From Clitoria ternatea (Eukaryota > Streptophyta > Magnoliopsida > Fabales > Fabaceae), in assembly GCA_037962975.1 (NCBI GenBank), contig CM075673.1, positions 127,120,667 to 127,184,666 of the forward strand: DNA of 64,000 nucleotides, written 5' to 3'. Numbering within the stretch: the first letter of the stretch is position 1; each line of letters starts with the position of its first letter. The notes under the pieces are model-generated. The model ran no database searches and had not been told where the DNA came from. It saw only the letters and a program-made list of their open reading frames with translations. Shown piece after piece: positions 46,830 through 58,423 of the stretch. A program made the translations under genes and the position numbers.

Positions 46830-48114
46830 TGTTAGGAAATCCCTAAGCATGAGCAGCGGAAAAATTAAAGGGATTCCATAGGATTTGCAAGGTTCCGTGT
46901 TTCAAAGCAAAAAAAACCAATTTCGAAATTATTTAGGTTACCTCTTGAAGAACTCCGAAGCAGTCGTAGCCTCGTCCTTTAGGAGTCCACACGAGCACTC
47001 CCACCAGAATCGCAACACTTGCCAACTGCTAGGTTGACGGCGTGTAGCTCTTGCAACTTTTTGCGAATTTTGTGTCTCACTTGAGTGAACGGCCTATGAG
47101 CATCTTATGCTCTATTTATAGGCTTAGGTTTGACCTAATTTGTTCTCTCTAAAAGTGGGCTCCTTACTCATTCCAAATGAGTTAGGCCCAATAGCTTTAT
47201 TTTAGTCCAACTAAAATAAGACAACATTTTCTGATGGGCTTACTCTATGTGTGTGACCCTATAGGTAAAATACCCGGTCATATTAATAATAAACTATTTT
47301 ATTATTAATATAAAATAAGAGCGGCATCTAGCAATGCATCATTATGTCCGAATATTATTAACATAACCTATAAGTGATAATTATTTAATACGTTTATTCC
47401 TTTTGTCACGATATCCTAATTGGGCCCAAGGCATGGTCGCGTCATCCTTGTACGGCCCAATTTATTTTACTTGATACCGGAGTAGACTGGATCCGAATAA
47501 ATATCTAATATTTATTCTTTCTAGCATGGCCATGCGTTTTCTTAGTCTTACTCCATCAAGTGGCCTATGGATATCACTCCTGTCACATAGGAGAGACAAA
47601 TCCCATCTACATCACTCACATCCCTCTGCATAATTTGTTCATTGCCTAATCACAACCTTTATAGTCCTCTTGTTACAGAAGACGTTTAATTGTATTAAAA
47701 CAATAAACTCCTCATGTAGGAATCGTAGTGACTTCAGGTCGAAGGACTACATATACCATTATCACATTGAGAATCGTTTATGACAATCATGTAACGATCC
47801 ATGCAACGTTCTCATGGTGGGTCTGTCCAGTACATCATTACTCTTAATGTGTACCCGTGTGAAGACTCGATATCATCTATATCTATGATCTGTGAGATCA
47901 GGTCATCAGTACACTCACACACTAGTCTCAGTGTATTTACATGTCCCCATGTAAATACTTAACTAGGGACATTTTAGGAATAATTTTTATATGACCTATT
48001 ACTCCAAGGATAAATATGTTTAAAACAACTTTAAACTGAAATATTTATTCAATTGATAAGTAGAAAAATGATACAAATGAAAAAGCATAAAGGCTCATAG
48101 TGCATACACCAACA
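46830..48114 (-). mobile_element. 3' LTR of intact Ty1/copia element F
   Basis: 1285 bp, tgttaggaaatccc to gcatacaccaaca. Left target duplication gatta at 46825-46829. It looks identical to the other LTR at 54078-55362. Confidence 0.95.
47112..47121 (-). promoter_or_regulatory. TATA box in F 3' LTR
   Basis: Minus strand CTATAAATAG, a near-ideal TATA box; the same in the 5' LTR at 54360-54369. Confidence 0.6.
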
Positions 48115-48126
48115 ATCTCCCACTTG
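48115..48126 (-). other. Polypurine tract of F
   Basis: Minus strand GCAAGTGGGAGAT adjoining the start of the 3' LTR, two bases away from the end of the coding frame region. Confidence 0.75.
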
Positions 48127-48128
48127 CA

Positions 48129-51100
48129 CTAGAGCCAATCAGACATTTGCCTAATGCCTAATGATCTAGTGTGCCCCTCATGTTTTTGTTGTGTAAGAGG
48201 TTTTGTGAGTGGGTCAGCAATATTCTCATCAGTATGCACCTTACATATCTTTACATCTCCTCGGTCAAGGATCTCTCGAATGAGATGAAATCGCCTAAGT
48301 ATATGCTTGGATCGTTGATGTGATCTAGGTTCCTTAGCTTGTGCGATTGCTCCACTATTATCACAGTAGAGACTTATAGGGTCCACAATGCTAGGAACAA
48401 TCCCAAGTTCTGTTATGAACTTCTTGATCCATACTGCCTCTTTTGCAGCATTTGAGGCAGCAATATACTCAGACTCTGTAGTAGAATCAGCAACTGTCTC
48501 TTGCTTTGAACTCTTCCAGCTTACAGCGCCACCATTTAGACAAAACACGTACCCAGATTGCGATCTTGAGTCATCCTTATCAGTTTGGAAGCTAGCATCA
48601 GTGTAACCTTTTACAATGAGCTCTTCTTCCCCTCCATATATCAAGAATGCATCCTTAGTTTTTCTTAAGTACTTCAGGATATTCTTGACAGCAGTCCAGT
48701 GACTTTCACCGGGATCAGACTGGTATCTGCTCGTCATGCTTAAAGCGTACGAGACATCTGGTCGGGTACATATCATGGCATACATGATTGATCCAATAGC
48801 AGATGCATATGGAATCTTATTCATCCGTTCTCTTTCTTCTTTAGTGGAAGGAGATTGAGCTTTTGATAAGCTTATGCCATGAGCCATAGGCAAAGTTCCT
48901 TTCTTGGAATCTTGCATGTTAAACCTTTTTAACACTTTGTCTATGTATGTATTCTGACTTAGGCCAAGAAGTTTTCTTGATCTATCTCTATAGATCTTAA
49001 TTCCCAACACGTAGGTTGCTTCACCTAAGTCTTTCATAGAAAAACAGCTTCCCAACCAACTCTTCACAGATTGAAGAGTAGGAACGTCATTTCCAATAAG
49101 TAGTATGTCATCAACATACAGGACCAGAAAAACAATTGTGCAGTCACTAACCTTCTTGTAGACACAAGGTTCATCCTCATTTTTAGTAAAGCCAAATTGT
49201 TTAACAGCTTCATCAAAACGAAGATTCCAGCTTCTGGAAGCTTGCTTAAGTCCATATATAGAACGTTGTAGCTTGCACACCTTCCTGGATGCTTCAGGCT
49301 TAACAAAGCCTTCAGGTTGTGTCATGTACACTTCCTCAAGAAGATTTCCATTAAGGAAAGCAGTCTTGACATCCATTTGCCATATCTCATAATCATGGTA
49401 TGCAGCAATAGCAAGCAGAATCCGAACAGACTTTAGCATAGCAACTGGGGAAAAAGTTTCATCATAGTCTATACCATGTATTTGCTTGAAACCTTTAGCC
49501 ACCAACCTTGCTTTAAAGGTACTTATATTACCATCCATGTCAGTTTTCTTTTTGAAAACCCACTTGCATCCTATAGGTTTTACCCCTTCAGGTGCATCAA
49601 CCAAGTTCCAAACTTGATTAGTGTACATGGAGTCCATTTCAGATTCCATGGCTTCTAGCCATTTCTCAGATTCTGAACTTGCAATGGCCTCTTCATAAGA
49701 TGTTGGCTCATTTTGATCCATTAGGAATACATCTCCTTCCTGAGTTACAAGAAATCCATATCTTTCAGGTTGTTGACGTATTCTACCTGATCTACGCAAG
49801 TCTTGTGCTACTGGAGCTGGTGTTATCACAACATTTTGTGGGTCCTGCTCCACTTCCACCATTGGCTCTTCAATGCCTTGTGAGTCTTGAATTTCTTCAA
49901 GTTCTACTTTCCTCCCACTGATTCTTGTAGAGATGAATTCCCTTTCTAAGAATACAGCATTCCGAGCAACAAACACTTTGCCCTCAGTAGGATTGTAAAA
50001 ATAATAACCCTTAGTTTCTTTTGGGTATCCCACAAAAAGACATTTATCTGACTTGGGCCCAAGTTTATCAGAACTTTGGCGTTTAACATAAGCTTCACAG
50101 CCCCAAATCTTAAGAAAAGACATACTAGGTCGTTTCCCAGTCCATATCTCATATGGTGTCTTTATGACAGCCTTTGATGGAACACGGTTAAGTGTGAAAG
50201 TTGCTGTCAACAAAGCATGTCCCCAGAATGAGTTAGGGAGGTCAGTTTGACTCATCATTGATCGAACCATGTCCAACAAGGTTCTATTTCTCCGCTCAGA
50301 AACCCCATTCCATTCTGGTGTTCCAGGGGGAGTAAGTTGAGATATAATCCCACACTCTTTAAGATATTCATCAAACTCTAGGCTCAAATATTCACCACCT
50401 CGATCAGATCGAAGTGCTTTAATTGTCTTGCCAAGTTGGTTCTCTACTTCATGTTTAAACTCCTTGAACTTTTCAAAGGATTCTGATTTATGTTTCATGA
50501 GAAACACAAATCCATATCTACTAAAATCATCAGTAAAAGTGATGAAGTAACTAAAACCTCCCCTAGCCATTGTCCCTATGGGCCCACATACATCACTATG
50601 TATCAAGCCAAGAAGATCACTCGCCCTTTCACCTTTTCCGGTAAAAGGGGTCTTGGTCATCTTCCCTAATAAACAAGATTCACATGTATCTATTGATTCA
50701 AAATCAAAAGATTCTAAATATCCATCTTGATGGAGTTTAGAAATGCGTTTCTCATTTATATGTCCTAGGCGACAATGCCAAAGATAAGTTGGGTTTAAAT
50801 CATTTGTTTTAACCCTTTTAGTATTAATGTTATAGATAGGGGTTTCGAGATCTAGAACATAAAGTCCATTACTCAAATTTGCACAACAATAAAACATGTC
50901 TTTTAAATAAACTGAACAACTATTGTTCTTTATTGTAAAGGAAAATCCTTTCTTATCAAGACAAGAAACAGAAATAATGTTTCTCCTTATTGCCGGAACA
51001 AAATAACAATTGTCCAATTCAAGGACTAACCCTGAGGGCAAGGATAAAAAATAAGTCCCTACAGCTAATGCAGCAACTCTTGCTCCATTTCCAACGCGTA

Positions 51101-52106
51101 GGTCTACCTCGCCCTTCATCAACTGCCTACTCCTTCTTAGATCCTGCACATTAAGACAAATGTGAGATCCACATCCAGTATCTAATACCCATGATGTTGA
51201 AGTTGACATGTTAATTTCTATAACAAAAATACCTGAAGTGGAAGTCTCACTTCCCTTCTTCTTAAGCTCTTCTAGGTACTTTGGACAGTTTCTCTTCCAG
51301 TGTCCCTTTTGTCCACAATGGTGACATTTACCTTCCTTAGCCACCCCGCCCACAGGTTTTAAGGCTGATGTACTTGGCTTATCCTTGCCTTTCCAAATCT
51401 TCTTGCCATTTCCTACAATACCCTTTCCTTTGCCTTTATACATGCCCTTTCCTTTACCTTTGCCAGAATTGACCATCATTATGGCCTTGCCCTTTCCTTT
51501 AGAAATATTGGGCTCAGCAGTCCTCAACATATTGAGTAGCTCTGGCAATGTTTTGTCCAATGCATTCATGTTGTAATTCATGATGACTGGCTTAAAACTG
51601 TCAGGTAATGATTTCAAAATGAGATCGGTAGCCAACTTCTGAGGGAAGGGGAATCCTAGCCTAGCTAGATTCTCCAAGTACCCAATCATTTTGAGCACAT
51701 GAGGTCCTACAGAACCTCCCTCTTCAAGTCTGCAGCTAAATAGGGCTGAAGAAACTTCATATCTTTCTTGGTCAGCTTGACCTTGATATAGTTTCCTTAG
51801 GTTTTCGATCATATCGAAAGCCTCCATATGCTCATGTTGCTTCTGAAGCTCAGGAGACATAGTTGCCAGCATAAGGCATTGGACATCTAAAGCGTCATCC
51901 TGATGCTTCTTGTAAGCATCCTTGTCAGCTTTAGAGGCATTGTTCGCGGGTGGTTCCGGAATCGGACCTTCCAGGACATACTGCTTTTTCTCTTGTTTGA
52001 GGACAATCCTCAAATTTCTATACCAGTCAAGGAAGTTAGAACCAGACAATTTTTCTTTGTCTAGGATTGATCGCAACGAAAGGTTTGAAGGTGTGTTTGA
52101 CGTCAT
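48129..52106 (-). CDS. gag-pol: Ty1/copia Gag-Pol polyprotein, intact
   Basis: One uninterrupted 1325-codon frame on the minus strand. Domains in order: Gag (about 1-260) with NFLDWYRNLRIVL and a Lys/Gly-rich linker (GKGKGKGMYKGKGKG); CCHC knuckle CHHCGQKGHWKRNC (261-274); aspartic protease WVLDTGCGSHIC (DTG 309-311); pre-integrase HCRLGHI and CESCLLGK (444-482); integrase with D505, D568 and E604 (D,D-35-E); reverse transcriptase with AFLNG (916) and YVDD (997-1000); RNase H with YTDASF, TTESEYIAAS and LYCDN, ending at DWL. Start chosen at MTSNTPSNLS, the conserved N-terminus type. Closest to TNT1-94/Tork-type elements by recognition. No defect is visible, so it is potentially functional. 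Confidence 0.95.
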   Translation of the reverse strand: MTSNTPSNLSLRSILDKEKLSGSNFLDWYRNLRIVLKQEKKQYVLEGPIPEPPANNASKADKDAYKKHQDDALDVQCLMLATMSPELQKQHEHMEAFDMIENLRKLYQGQADQERYEVSSALFSCRLEEGGSVGPHVLKMIGYLENLARLGFPFPQKLATDLILKSLPDSFKPVIMNYNMNALDKTLPELLNMLRTAEPNISKGKGKAIMMVNSGKGKGKGMYKGKGKGIVGNGKKIWKGKDKPSTSALKPVGGVAKEGKCHHCGQKGHWKRNCPKYLEELKKKGSETSTSGIFVIEINMSTSTSWVLDTGCGSHICLNVQDLRRSRQLMKGEVDLRVGNGARVAALAVGTYFLSLPSGLVLELDNCYFVPAIRRNIISVSCLDKKGFSFTIKNNSCSVYLKDMFYCCANLSNGLYVLDLETPIYNINTKRVKTNDLNPTYLWHCRLGHINEKRISKLHQDGYLESFDFESIDTCESCLLGKMTKTPFTGKGERASDLLGLIHSDVCGPIGTMARGGFSYFITFTDDFSRYGFVFLMKHKSESFEKFKEFKHEVENQLGKTIKALRSDRGGEYLSLEFDEYLKECGIISQLTPPGTPEWNGVSERRNRTLLDMVRSMMSQTDLPNSFWGHALLTATFTLNRVPSKAVIKTPYEIWTGKRPSMSFLKIWGCEAYVKRQSSDKLGPKSDKCLFVGYPKETKGYYFYNPTEGKVFVARNAVFLEREFISTRISGRKVELEEIQDSQGIEEPMVEVEQDPQNVVITPAPVAQDLRRSGRIRQQPERYGFLVTQEGDVFLMDQNEPTSYEEAIASSESEKWLEAMESEMDSMYTNQVWNLVDAPEGVKPIGCKWVFKKKTDMDGNISTFKARLVAKGFKQIHGIDYDETFSPVAMLKSVRILLAIAAYHDYEIWQMDVKTAFLNGNLLEEVYMTQPEGFVKPEASRKVCKLQRSIYGLKQASRSWNLRFDEAVKQFGFTKNEDEPCVYKKVSDCTIVFLVLYVDDILLIGNDVPTLQSVKSWLGSCFSMKDLGEATYVLGIKIYRDRSRKLLGLSQNTYIDKVLKRFNMQDSKKGTLPMAHGISLSKAQSPSTKEERERMNKIPYASAIGSIMYAMICTRPDVSYALSMTSRYQSDPGESHWTAVKNILKYLRKTKDAFLIYGGEEELIVKGYTDASFQTDKDDSRSQSGYVFCLNGGAVSWKSSKQETVADSTTESEYIAASNAAKEAVWIKKFITELGIVPSIVDPISLYCDNSGAIAQAKEPRSHQRSKHILRRFHLIREILDRGDVKICKVHTDENIADPLTKPLTQQKHEGHTRSLGIRQMSDWL

Positions 52107-54056
52107 GGTTATCTAAAACAGAAAATATGTAGTAAGTATCATTTTCAAAACATATTTAAATTATGGTCATTTAAATTAAATATGTCTCCCACTATTTTGA
52201 TTCAAAACAAAAATACCCTCCACGAATCAGAAAATCCCGTTGGAAGATTTTCTAGTGGGCTAAGATCCATATTTTGCCAAGCGTTAAGTCAGCTTTGGCT
52301 GATCACCTAATACTTGGTTATTTAGGTAGGAAACTTTTTCCAATTGTATCTTTATACAACTCTTAGTCATTGGGTTAAGTAACCATTACTTATTATTCAT
52401 CTTATGAATATTTAGCCCAATGTTTACGCCTCTAAGTTATATTCAATCCAATTGAAAACTTAGTTAAGTTAAAGCCCAATAAAACAGTTTGGATACTACC
52501 ATTATCCCATCGCGTCTTACTAATATAAATAATAGTGCCCTGCTTTGGCAGACCCACTATTTATTGACATTAGTGTTGACGAGTGTACTTATTGGAAGGC
52601 GTTTATAACTTAATATTATTTTGAGGGATTTTAATTTATTTTAAAATTACCGTCTTTGTTAAACGCTTTAACGTAATAAAATTATCCCCAAAACATGCAA
52701 ACGAAATTGTGAGATGGTTATGGTCTTCCTAGAAGAAAAAAAATAAAAAAAATGAATAAACCTAGAGGAACTATATAGCCAAGGCTTCATGAAGTCCTAC
52801 TTCTTGAACCCACCATCCTCTTGGAGTCACCACTCCTTGGTTCCTTTCAAAGACAAAAGCGCTTAGAGTCACCACTCTAGTTTTCTTCTAGATCTCTACT
52901 TTGTTGCCTCGATCAAGATTACAAGATTTTTAAAGAAACTCGCTTTACATACGAGTGAAGGGTTGAGAAAAGAAATACAACAGAATGAAGAGAGGCACAG
53001 CACGCAGGCTGTATTTAAATAAAATAACTAAGACCATAACCATTCACCATGCAACGTGTTAATTAATTAATTATAACCCATTTGAAATAATTTTAAAAAA
53101 AAATAAATTTTAAACGGGCCATTAAACACGTGGGTCGGTAATAAGGCGCTACGCAGAGAATGTACGGGGGTCCCGCTACCCGGTTAGCGGGCGGGGGTCA
53201 AGGGGGGGCCGCCCCTTGCGGGGTGCGGGGCAGCGCCCCGGCCCAAAATTTTAGTACTGTAGTCAGGTTGGTTCCCAGGAAAGAGAGGTGGGTCCGGTGT
53301 GACCGCTTAAGTACCAAATCTTTCCTAGCCAGAACGTCCCACTGACCATTAACAGCTCTAAAATTTCGGCTAGGGTTTCAACCACTTTGAAACCCTAATT
53401 CCTTGTTGCGAACACTTCACAACGCAGCCGTCAAGGCACATGGAGGCAGCGCCGTCTAGGGTTTCAAAACCTAGAATTCAATTTGCGCTAATGCCAACAT
53501 GCAATGCCTTTCCATGACGGCCGTCTAGGTTTCAACTCTTGAACCCTAGATTAAGGAACGGCCATGGTTTAACACTTAAACCTTATCACTTAACGCCCCA
53601 TAACATGAACCATTCATGTTCGAAGATCAACTCAATTGATTCAAAGTTTGTACGATGACAATCATATGAGTAAAACACATATCAAAATTGCATAAACTCA
53701 TACATCATACAAATTTAAACGGCAACAACATACATACTAAAATTAAGAAACTTTATAACATGCATCATATACAATTTATAAAGAATAACTCAAAATTATA
53801 TGTATCATGCCAAAACAGAGGTCATACCATATACATGATTAATCATTGTAATAATATGCATCATATGCGATAACTCAAAATAGCAACATAATCATGCATG
53901 TTTATTTTCGAATCCTAGTTTCACAAAACATTTTCGCAAAACAAAATTGCAAAGCTTTAAACAACGAAACGATTTCGCAAATCATATTTTCCAAAAGCTC
54001 TTGCAAACGAAAACATATCATCATAAAATATAAACAAATGCCCAAAACACGGTTTT
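52107..54056 (-). other. 5' leader of copia element F
   Basis: 1.95 kb noncoding. It includes a GC-rich patch (53160-53260) in otherwise AT-rich DNA, and a stretch 53600-54056 with low complexity. Short frames (for example 53160-53345) are unconvincing. Confidence 0.8.
53160..53260. other. GC-rich patch in the copia leader
   Basis: About 80% G+C, with runs like gggggggcc and repeats of gcgggg and ccccgg. Strong local contrast with the AT-rich surroundings. It can form stable stem-loops in the leader RNA; a role in translation or packaging is only an inference. Confidence 0.6.
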
Positions 54057-54076
54057 GCAACCTGGCTCTGATACCA
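54057..54076 (-). other. Primer-binding site of F
   Basis: Minus strand TGGTATCAGAGCCAGGTTGC, one base inside the 5' LTR. The first 16-18 bases match the 3' end complement of initiator tRNA-Met. Confidence 0.9.
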
Positions 54077-54077
54077 C

Positions 54078-55362
54078 TGTTAGGAAATCCCTAAGCATGA
54101 GCAGCGGAAAAATTAAAGGGATTCCATAGGATTTGCAAGGTTCCGTGTTTCAAAGCAAAAAAAACCAATTTCGAAATTATTTAGGTTACCTCTTGAAGAA
54201 CTCCGAAGCAGTCGTAGCCTCGTCCTTTAGGAGTCCACACGAGCACTCCCACCAGAATCGCAACACTTGCCAACTGCTAGGTTGACGGCGTGTAGCTCTT
54301 GCAACTTTTTGCGAATTTTGTGTCTCACTTGAGTGAACGGCCTATGAGCATCTTATGCTCTATTTATAGGCTTAGGTTTGACCTAATTTGTTCTCTCTAA
54401 AAGTGGGCTCCTTACTCATTCCAAATGAGTTAGGCCCAATAGCTTTATTTTAGTCCAACTAAAATAAGACAACATTTTCTGATGGGCTTACTCTATGTGT
54501 GTGACCCTATAGGTAAAATACCCGGTCATATTAATAATAAACTATTTTATTATTAATATAAAATAAGAGCGGCATCTAGCAATGCATCATTATGTCCGAA
54601 TATTATTAACATAACCTATAAGTGATAATTATTTAATACGTTTATTCCTTTTGTCACGATATCCTAATTGGGCCCAAGGCATGGTCGCGTCATCCTTGTA
54701 CGGCCCAATTTATTTTACTTGATACCGGAGTAGACTGGATCCGAATAAATATCTAATATTTATTCTTTCTAGCATGGCCATGCGTTTTCTTAGTCTTACT
54801 CCATCAAGTGGCCTATGGATATCACTCCTGTCACATAGGAGAGACAAATCCCATCTACATCACTCACATCCCTCTGCATAATTTGTTCATTGCCTAATCA
54901 CAACCTTTATAGTCCTCTTGTTACAGAAGACGTTTAATTGTATTAAAACAATAAACTCCTCATGTAGGAATCGTAGTGACTTCAGGTCGAAGGACTACAT
55001 ATACCATTATCACATTGAGAATCGTTTATGACAATCATGTAACGATCCATGCAACGTTCTCATGGTGGGTCTGTCCAGTACATCATTACTCTTAATGTGT
55101 ACCCGTGTGAAGACTCGATATCATCTATATCTATGATCTGTGAGATCAGGTCATCAGTACACTCACACACTAGTCTCAGTGTATTTACATGTCCCCATGT
55201 AAATACTTAACTAGGGACATTTTAGGAATAATTTTTATATGACCTATTACTCCAAGGATAAATATGTTTAAAACAACTTTAAACTGAAATATTTATTCAA
55301 TTGATAAGTAGAAAAATGATACAAATGAAAAAGCATAAAGGCTCATAGTGCATACACCAACA
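54078..55362 (-). mobile_element. 5' LTR of intact Ty1/copia element F
   Basis: 1285 bp, same ends as the 3' LTR; right target duplication gatta at 55363-55367. Identical to 46830-48114 as far as I can see by eye, consistent with a very recent insertion. Confidence 0.95.
54360..54369 (-). promoter_or_regulatory. TATA box in F 5' LTR
   Basis: Minus strand CTATAAATAG in the LTR that would drive the F transcript. Confidence 0.65.
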
Positions 55363-56634
55363 GATTATGCATGTATAAGTCCCAGAATTTTAATATATAC
55401 ACAAAACATAGGGTAAATATTCCACTCCGACATGCTGTAGTATTTTGGCTATAACTTTTGTTATACATATCCAAATAAGTTGATTCAGGTCTCAAAATTC
55501 ACAAAACAAAAAGATATACATCTTTCATGAAGAAGTCAGAATCAAAATCACACGTTTTCAATCTCAAAACTGAGCAACAAGATACAAAAATAAAACTGGA
55601 ATCCTAGGACAACATACAATTCTACCCATTTCATAATTATTCACAACCCTATCCCCTCTTACCTTGATGGAGGATCCTAGAGTGGTTGAAAATGTTCTCT
55701 TATTGTCCTAACTTCAGATCAAGGGTGACTTTAATGGAGAAAATGAAAGGAAATGAGAGAGAGACTTCACTAACTTTAGCTTGTTCTAAGAATTCAGACT
55801 TGGGAACAAGATGTAGTGTTGATTTAATGATGCAAATGACAAGTGGGGGACAAGCTTTTCATAATGGGATTGTAGTGGGATGTTAGGTACATTATTGTGG
55901 TGATAATAGAGGTTTTAGGTAAGAAAAATGAGCTGTATTGTTGACCATTTCTGCAGCCTACATAATGGAGCTTGTATGATTGAAGTAAATATCAATTCTG
56001 ACACTATTTTGGTATTTTAGGCATATCTCTCTCATATCTTAATGGATTTTAACAAATTTGGTCTTGTTGGAAAGATACGACAACGAGGAACACCTTTGTA
56101 GTTTACCACTTTTTCAAATTCGGACTTTAACAAGGTATTAAATTATGTACAAGATGATATGATTGAAGTAAAATATCAATTCTGACACTGTTTCGGTATT
56201 TTGGACATATCTCTCTCATATCTTAATGGAATTTAACAAATTTGGTCTTGTTGGAAAGATAAGAAAAAGAGGAACAACTTTGTAGTTAACCACATTTCCA
56301 AATTCGGACTCTAACTAACAATTAAAATGTGTACAAGATGACACATTTTGAGTGGAGTATGTGGCAATTTGATGAGAGTAATTGGAAAAACCAAGGAAAT
56401 TAATAACTAAGGAATTAGGTAATAATTATTTGATTAAATTTTACCGAAGGTATAAAGTTAAAATTATTTACCATGGTAAAAGGTTAAATCGAAGATGTTG
56501 TCCTAACCAAAAATTTATGTAGAAAATTGAGATAAAATGGATAATATTAATAATGACCTAGATTAAAAATAATTACACATGAGATTGAAATTTTTGGGAT
56601 GTTACAACTGAAGGCCATTCTGAGTGTGAATCAA

Positions 56635-57060
56635 GTCGGACTTCCGAGTGAATGTGTCCGAGTGTATCATTTGAATGAGTGAAGGAAGGGTCACTCTCGA
56701 CTGAATTACTCCCAAGCAAATCCGAGCAAGGTTTCTCCGAGTGGTTAAATTCCAGAGACATAGCCAAGTGAAACATTTTAGGAGGTGTCGATTGAATCAT
56801 TTGAATGAAAACTTCCCGATCCTGAGTGGGTCACATGTGAAAGAAGAAGGGTCTGAACGAGTGCCGAGAGAGACACTTTTTAATCAGTTTCGAATGAATG
56901 TTTTAATCAATGCCGAGTGAGTCACTTTGCTCGTCCACTCACGAATTGCACACCGGCTCCATAAACCGTCCAGCTTTCCTCTCAACACCGTCTAGCTTCA
57001 AACAGACAAATTCTGAGCAAAGCTTTCACTCGGTCTTCTATGAATGAAGAGCACCTTCCA
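56635..57060. repeat. CCGAGTG word array, right half of solo LTR E
   Basis: About eight CCGAGTG words (56635-56930) in the same orientation as the left half, then a few ACTCGG words in the other orientation (about 57029). Confidence 0.65.
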
Positions 57061-57294
57061 TATTCCCACCGAATGCCCATGCTGACTTGGATTTCCACTA
57101 TCCAAGTGGATCCTTGACTTATGAGGGGGCGGCTGACAACAAAACAAAAGGGAAAATAATAAAAGATTTTCCACTAGCCACCGATCCCTATAATTGCTAA
57201 GGTCCAGGCTGTATCCAAGCTGATCTAGTGGGGCGGCTGACAAGAAGACAAAAGAGAAGCCCCACTAGCCACTGATTATTAACGTCCAGGATCT

Positions 57295-57306
57295 CTATAA
57301 ATAGGG
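57295..57306 (+). promoter_or_regulatory. TATA box of solo LTR E
   Basis: ctataaataggg, followed within 50 bp by a long pyrimidine tract, typical of a plant LTR promoter with a CT-rich initiator region. Confidence 0.6.
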
Positions 57307-57346
57307 GGGAAGTCTGAAGCCATGGGACATCATCAATTTTAATTGA

Positions 57347-57515
57347 GTTTTCTTTCATTTGTACTGTAATTCCTTTTCTTTCCTTGTTCTTTTGTTCCCT
57401 TCCCCGTTCCTTTTCTTTTCTTTTTCCTTCATTTTCTTTCTCTTTTTATTTTCTTTCTCTGTCTCGTTTCTTTCCTTCTTTTTATTTTCTTTTTCTTTCT
57501 TTTATTTTAAGAGTT
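57347..57515 (+). repeat. Polypyrimidine tract downstream of the E TATA box
   Basis: About 165 bp almost entirely C/T (ttttctttccttgttctttt and similar). Low complexity. It lies where the transcript of this LTR would start. Confidence 0.75.
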
Positions 57516-58423
57516 GTGAATTGTAAAAGTGAGTATTCCAATTTGTAATTGGTGGAGGAATATTGCAACAAGGAAATACAGTGGTAAAATTATTCTGAGC
57601 TTTTGGAGAAACCCGTAAGTCTTTATTTTTACCATGTCTTGTATGTTTTATTTTTCCATTATATATATGAATTTGAATTATTTCATGAGTAACTAAATTA
57701 ATTATCTTGGGATGAAGGGGGTGTGATAATATTTTATGATAATGTTATTTTGACTTTAAATTAAATAAATTTATGTTTTCCATTTAGTTCAAAAAATGCT
57801 CAATGCTCTTAGTAATTCCTAACAAGAACCTAAGTGATAAAACTGTATACTTGCGGGTATATTAGTAAGTTTAAGTAATTAATAGAATCGAGAGATTTAT
57901 TGTTACTGGAAAGTTTTTGAACTAAGCCTAAGTTTTTGAAATACTTTTTGTGACCTCGGTAAAACCATAAAAGTAATCAAAATCTTTTGGGGAATAAATA
58001 AGGGATTTTCTCAAAACAATAATGGGCCTTTTCTAAGGATTAAGCAGCGCTTTCCATAGGTTAGGTACATTAATAGGATTCCGAGAGGAACATATTAATT
58101 AGCTTAAGGAAAATCTGCCTTGGAAAACTTAATTTGATTCTTATTTATGAAAAGTTAAAATTCATTAACATAAAATAGAGTCTTGATTCCCTGAAATCCC
58201 AAGATACTCTCAACTCTGATTTTTAAGTGTCTAGAAAATTTTGTTTACTTATTCATATTCTGAGCAACTTAATTTTGTGCTTTATTTTACAAAAACATTA
58301 AAAATCAATTGTGTGGATAATTAAATTTCAATATGCTGGTACTTTGAACACAGTCCCTATGGAGAACGATAATCTTTTATATTACGCGACATAACCTGTG
58401 CGCTTGCGGGCCCTGTCACTAGG

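Larger units (their letters stand above)
44646..56606 (-). mobile_element. 5' LTR of Tekay-type element A, split by copia element F
   Basis: Starts tgtggcgtccc, ends gggatgttaca, followed by the target duplication actga (56607-56611). Subtracting F (46830-55362) and one 5-bp duplication leaves exactly 3423 bp, the length of the 3' LTR. Right part 55368-56606 matches 41094-42330. Confidence 0.93.
37967..58418 (+). mobile_element. Solo LTR E (Ty3/gypsy, Tat/Athila-like), itself split by element A
   Basis: Starts tgataagtgtttta, ends gggccctgtca, flanked by ctagg at 37962-37966 and 58419-58423. Without the nested element A (38908-56606 and one duplicated actga) its length is about 2.75 kb. No gag or pol. 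The right end has a TATA box (57295), a long pyrimidine tract and the ending tgtgcgcttgcgggcc, which resembles the 3' ends of Tat/Athila-type LTRs; that assignment is tentative. Both halves carry CCGAGTG words. Orientation is taken from the TATA box. Confidence 0.8.

Noticed and set aside
48388..51576. Short plus-strand frames opposite the copia polyprotein
   Set aside because: Antisense shadows of a strongly conserved coding frame.
53160..53345. GC-rich frame as a possible host gene or CpG island promoter
   Set aside because: It lies in the leader of an intact copia element between LTR and gag; low-complexity translation.
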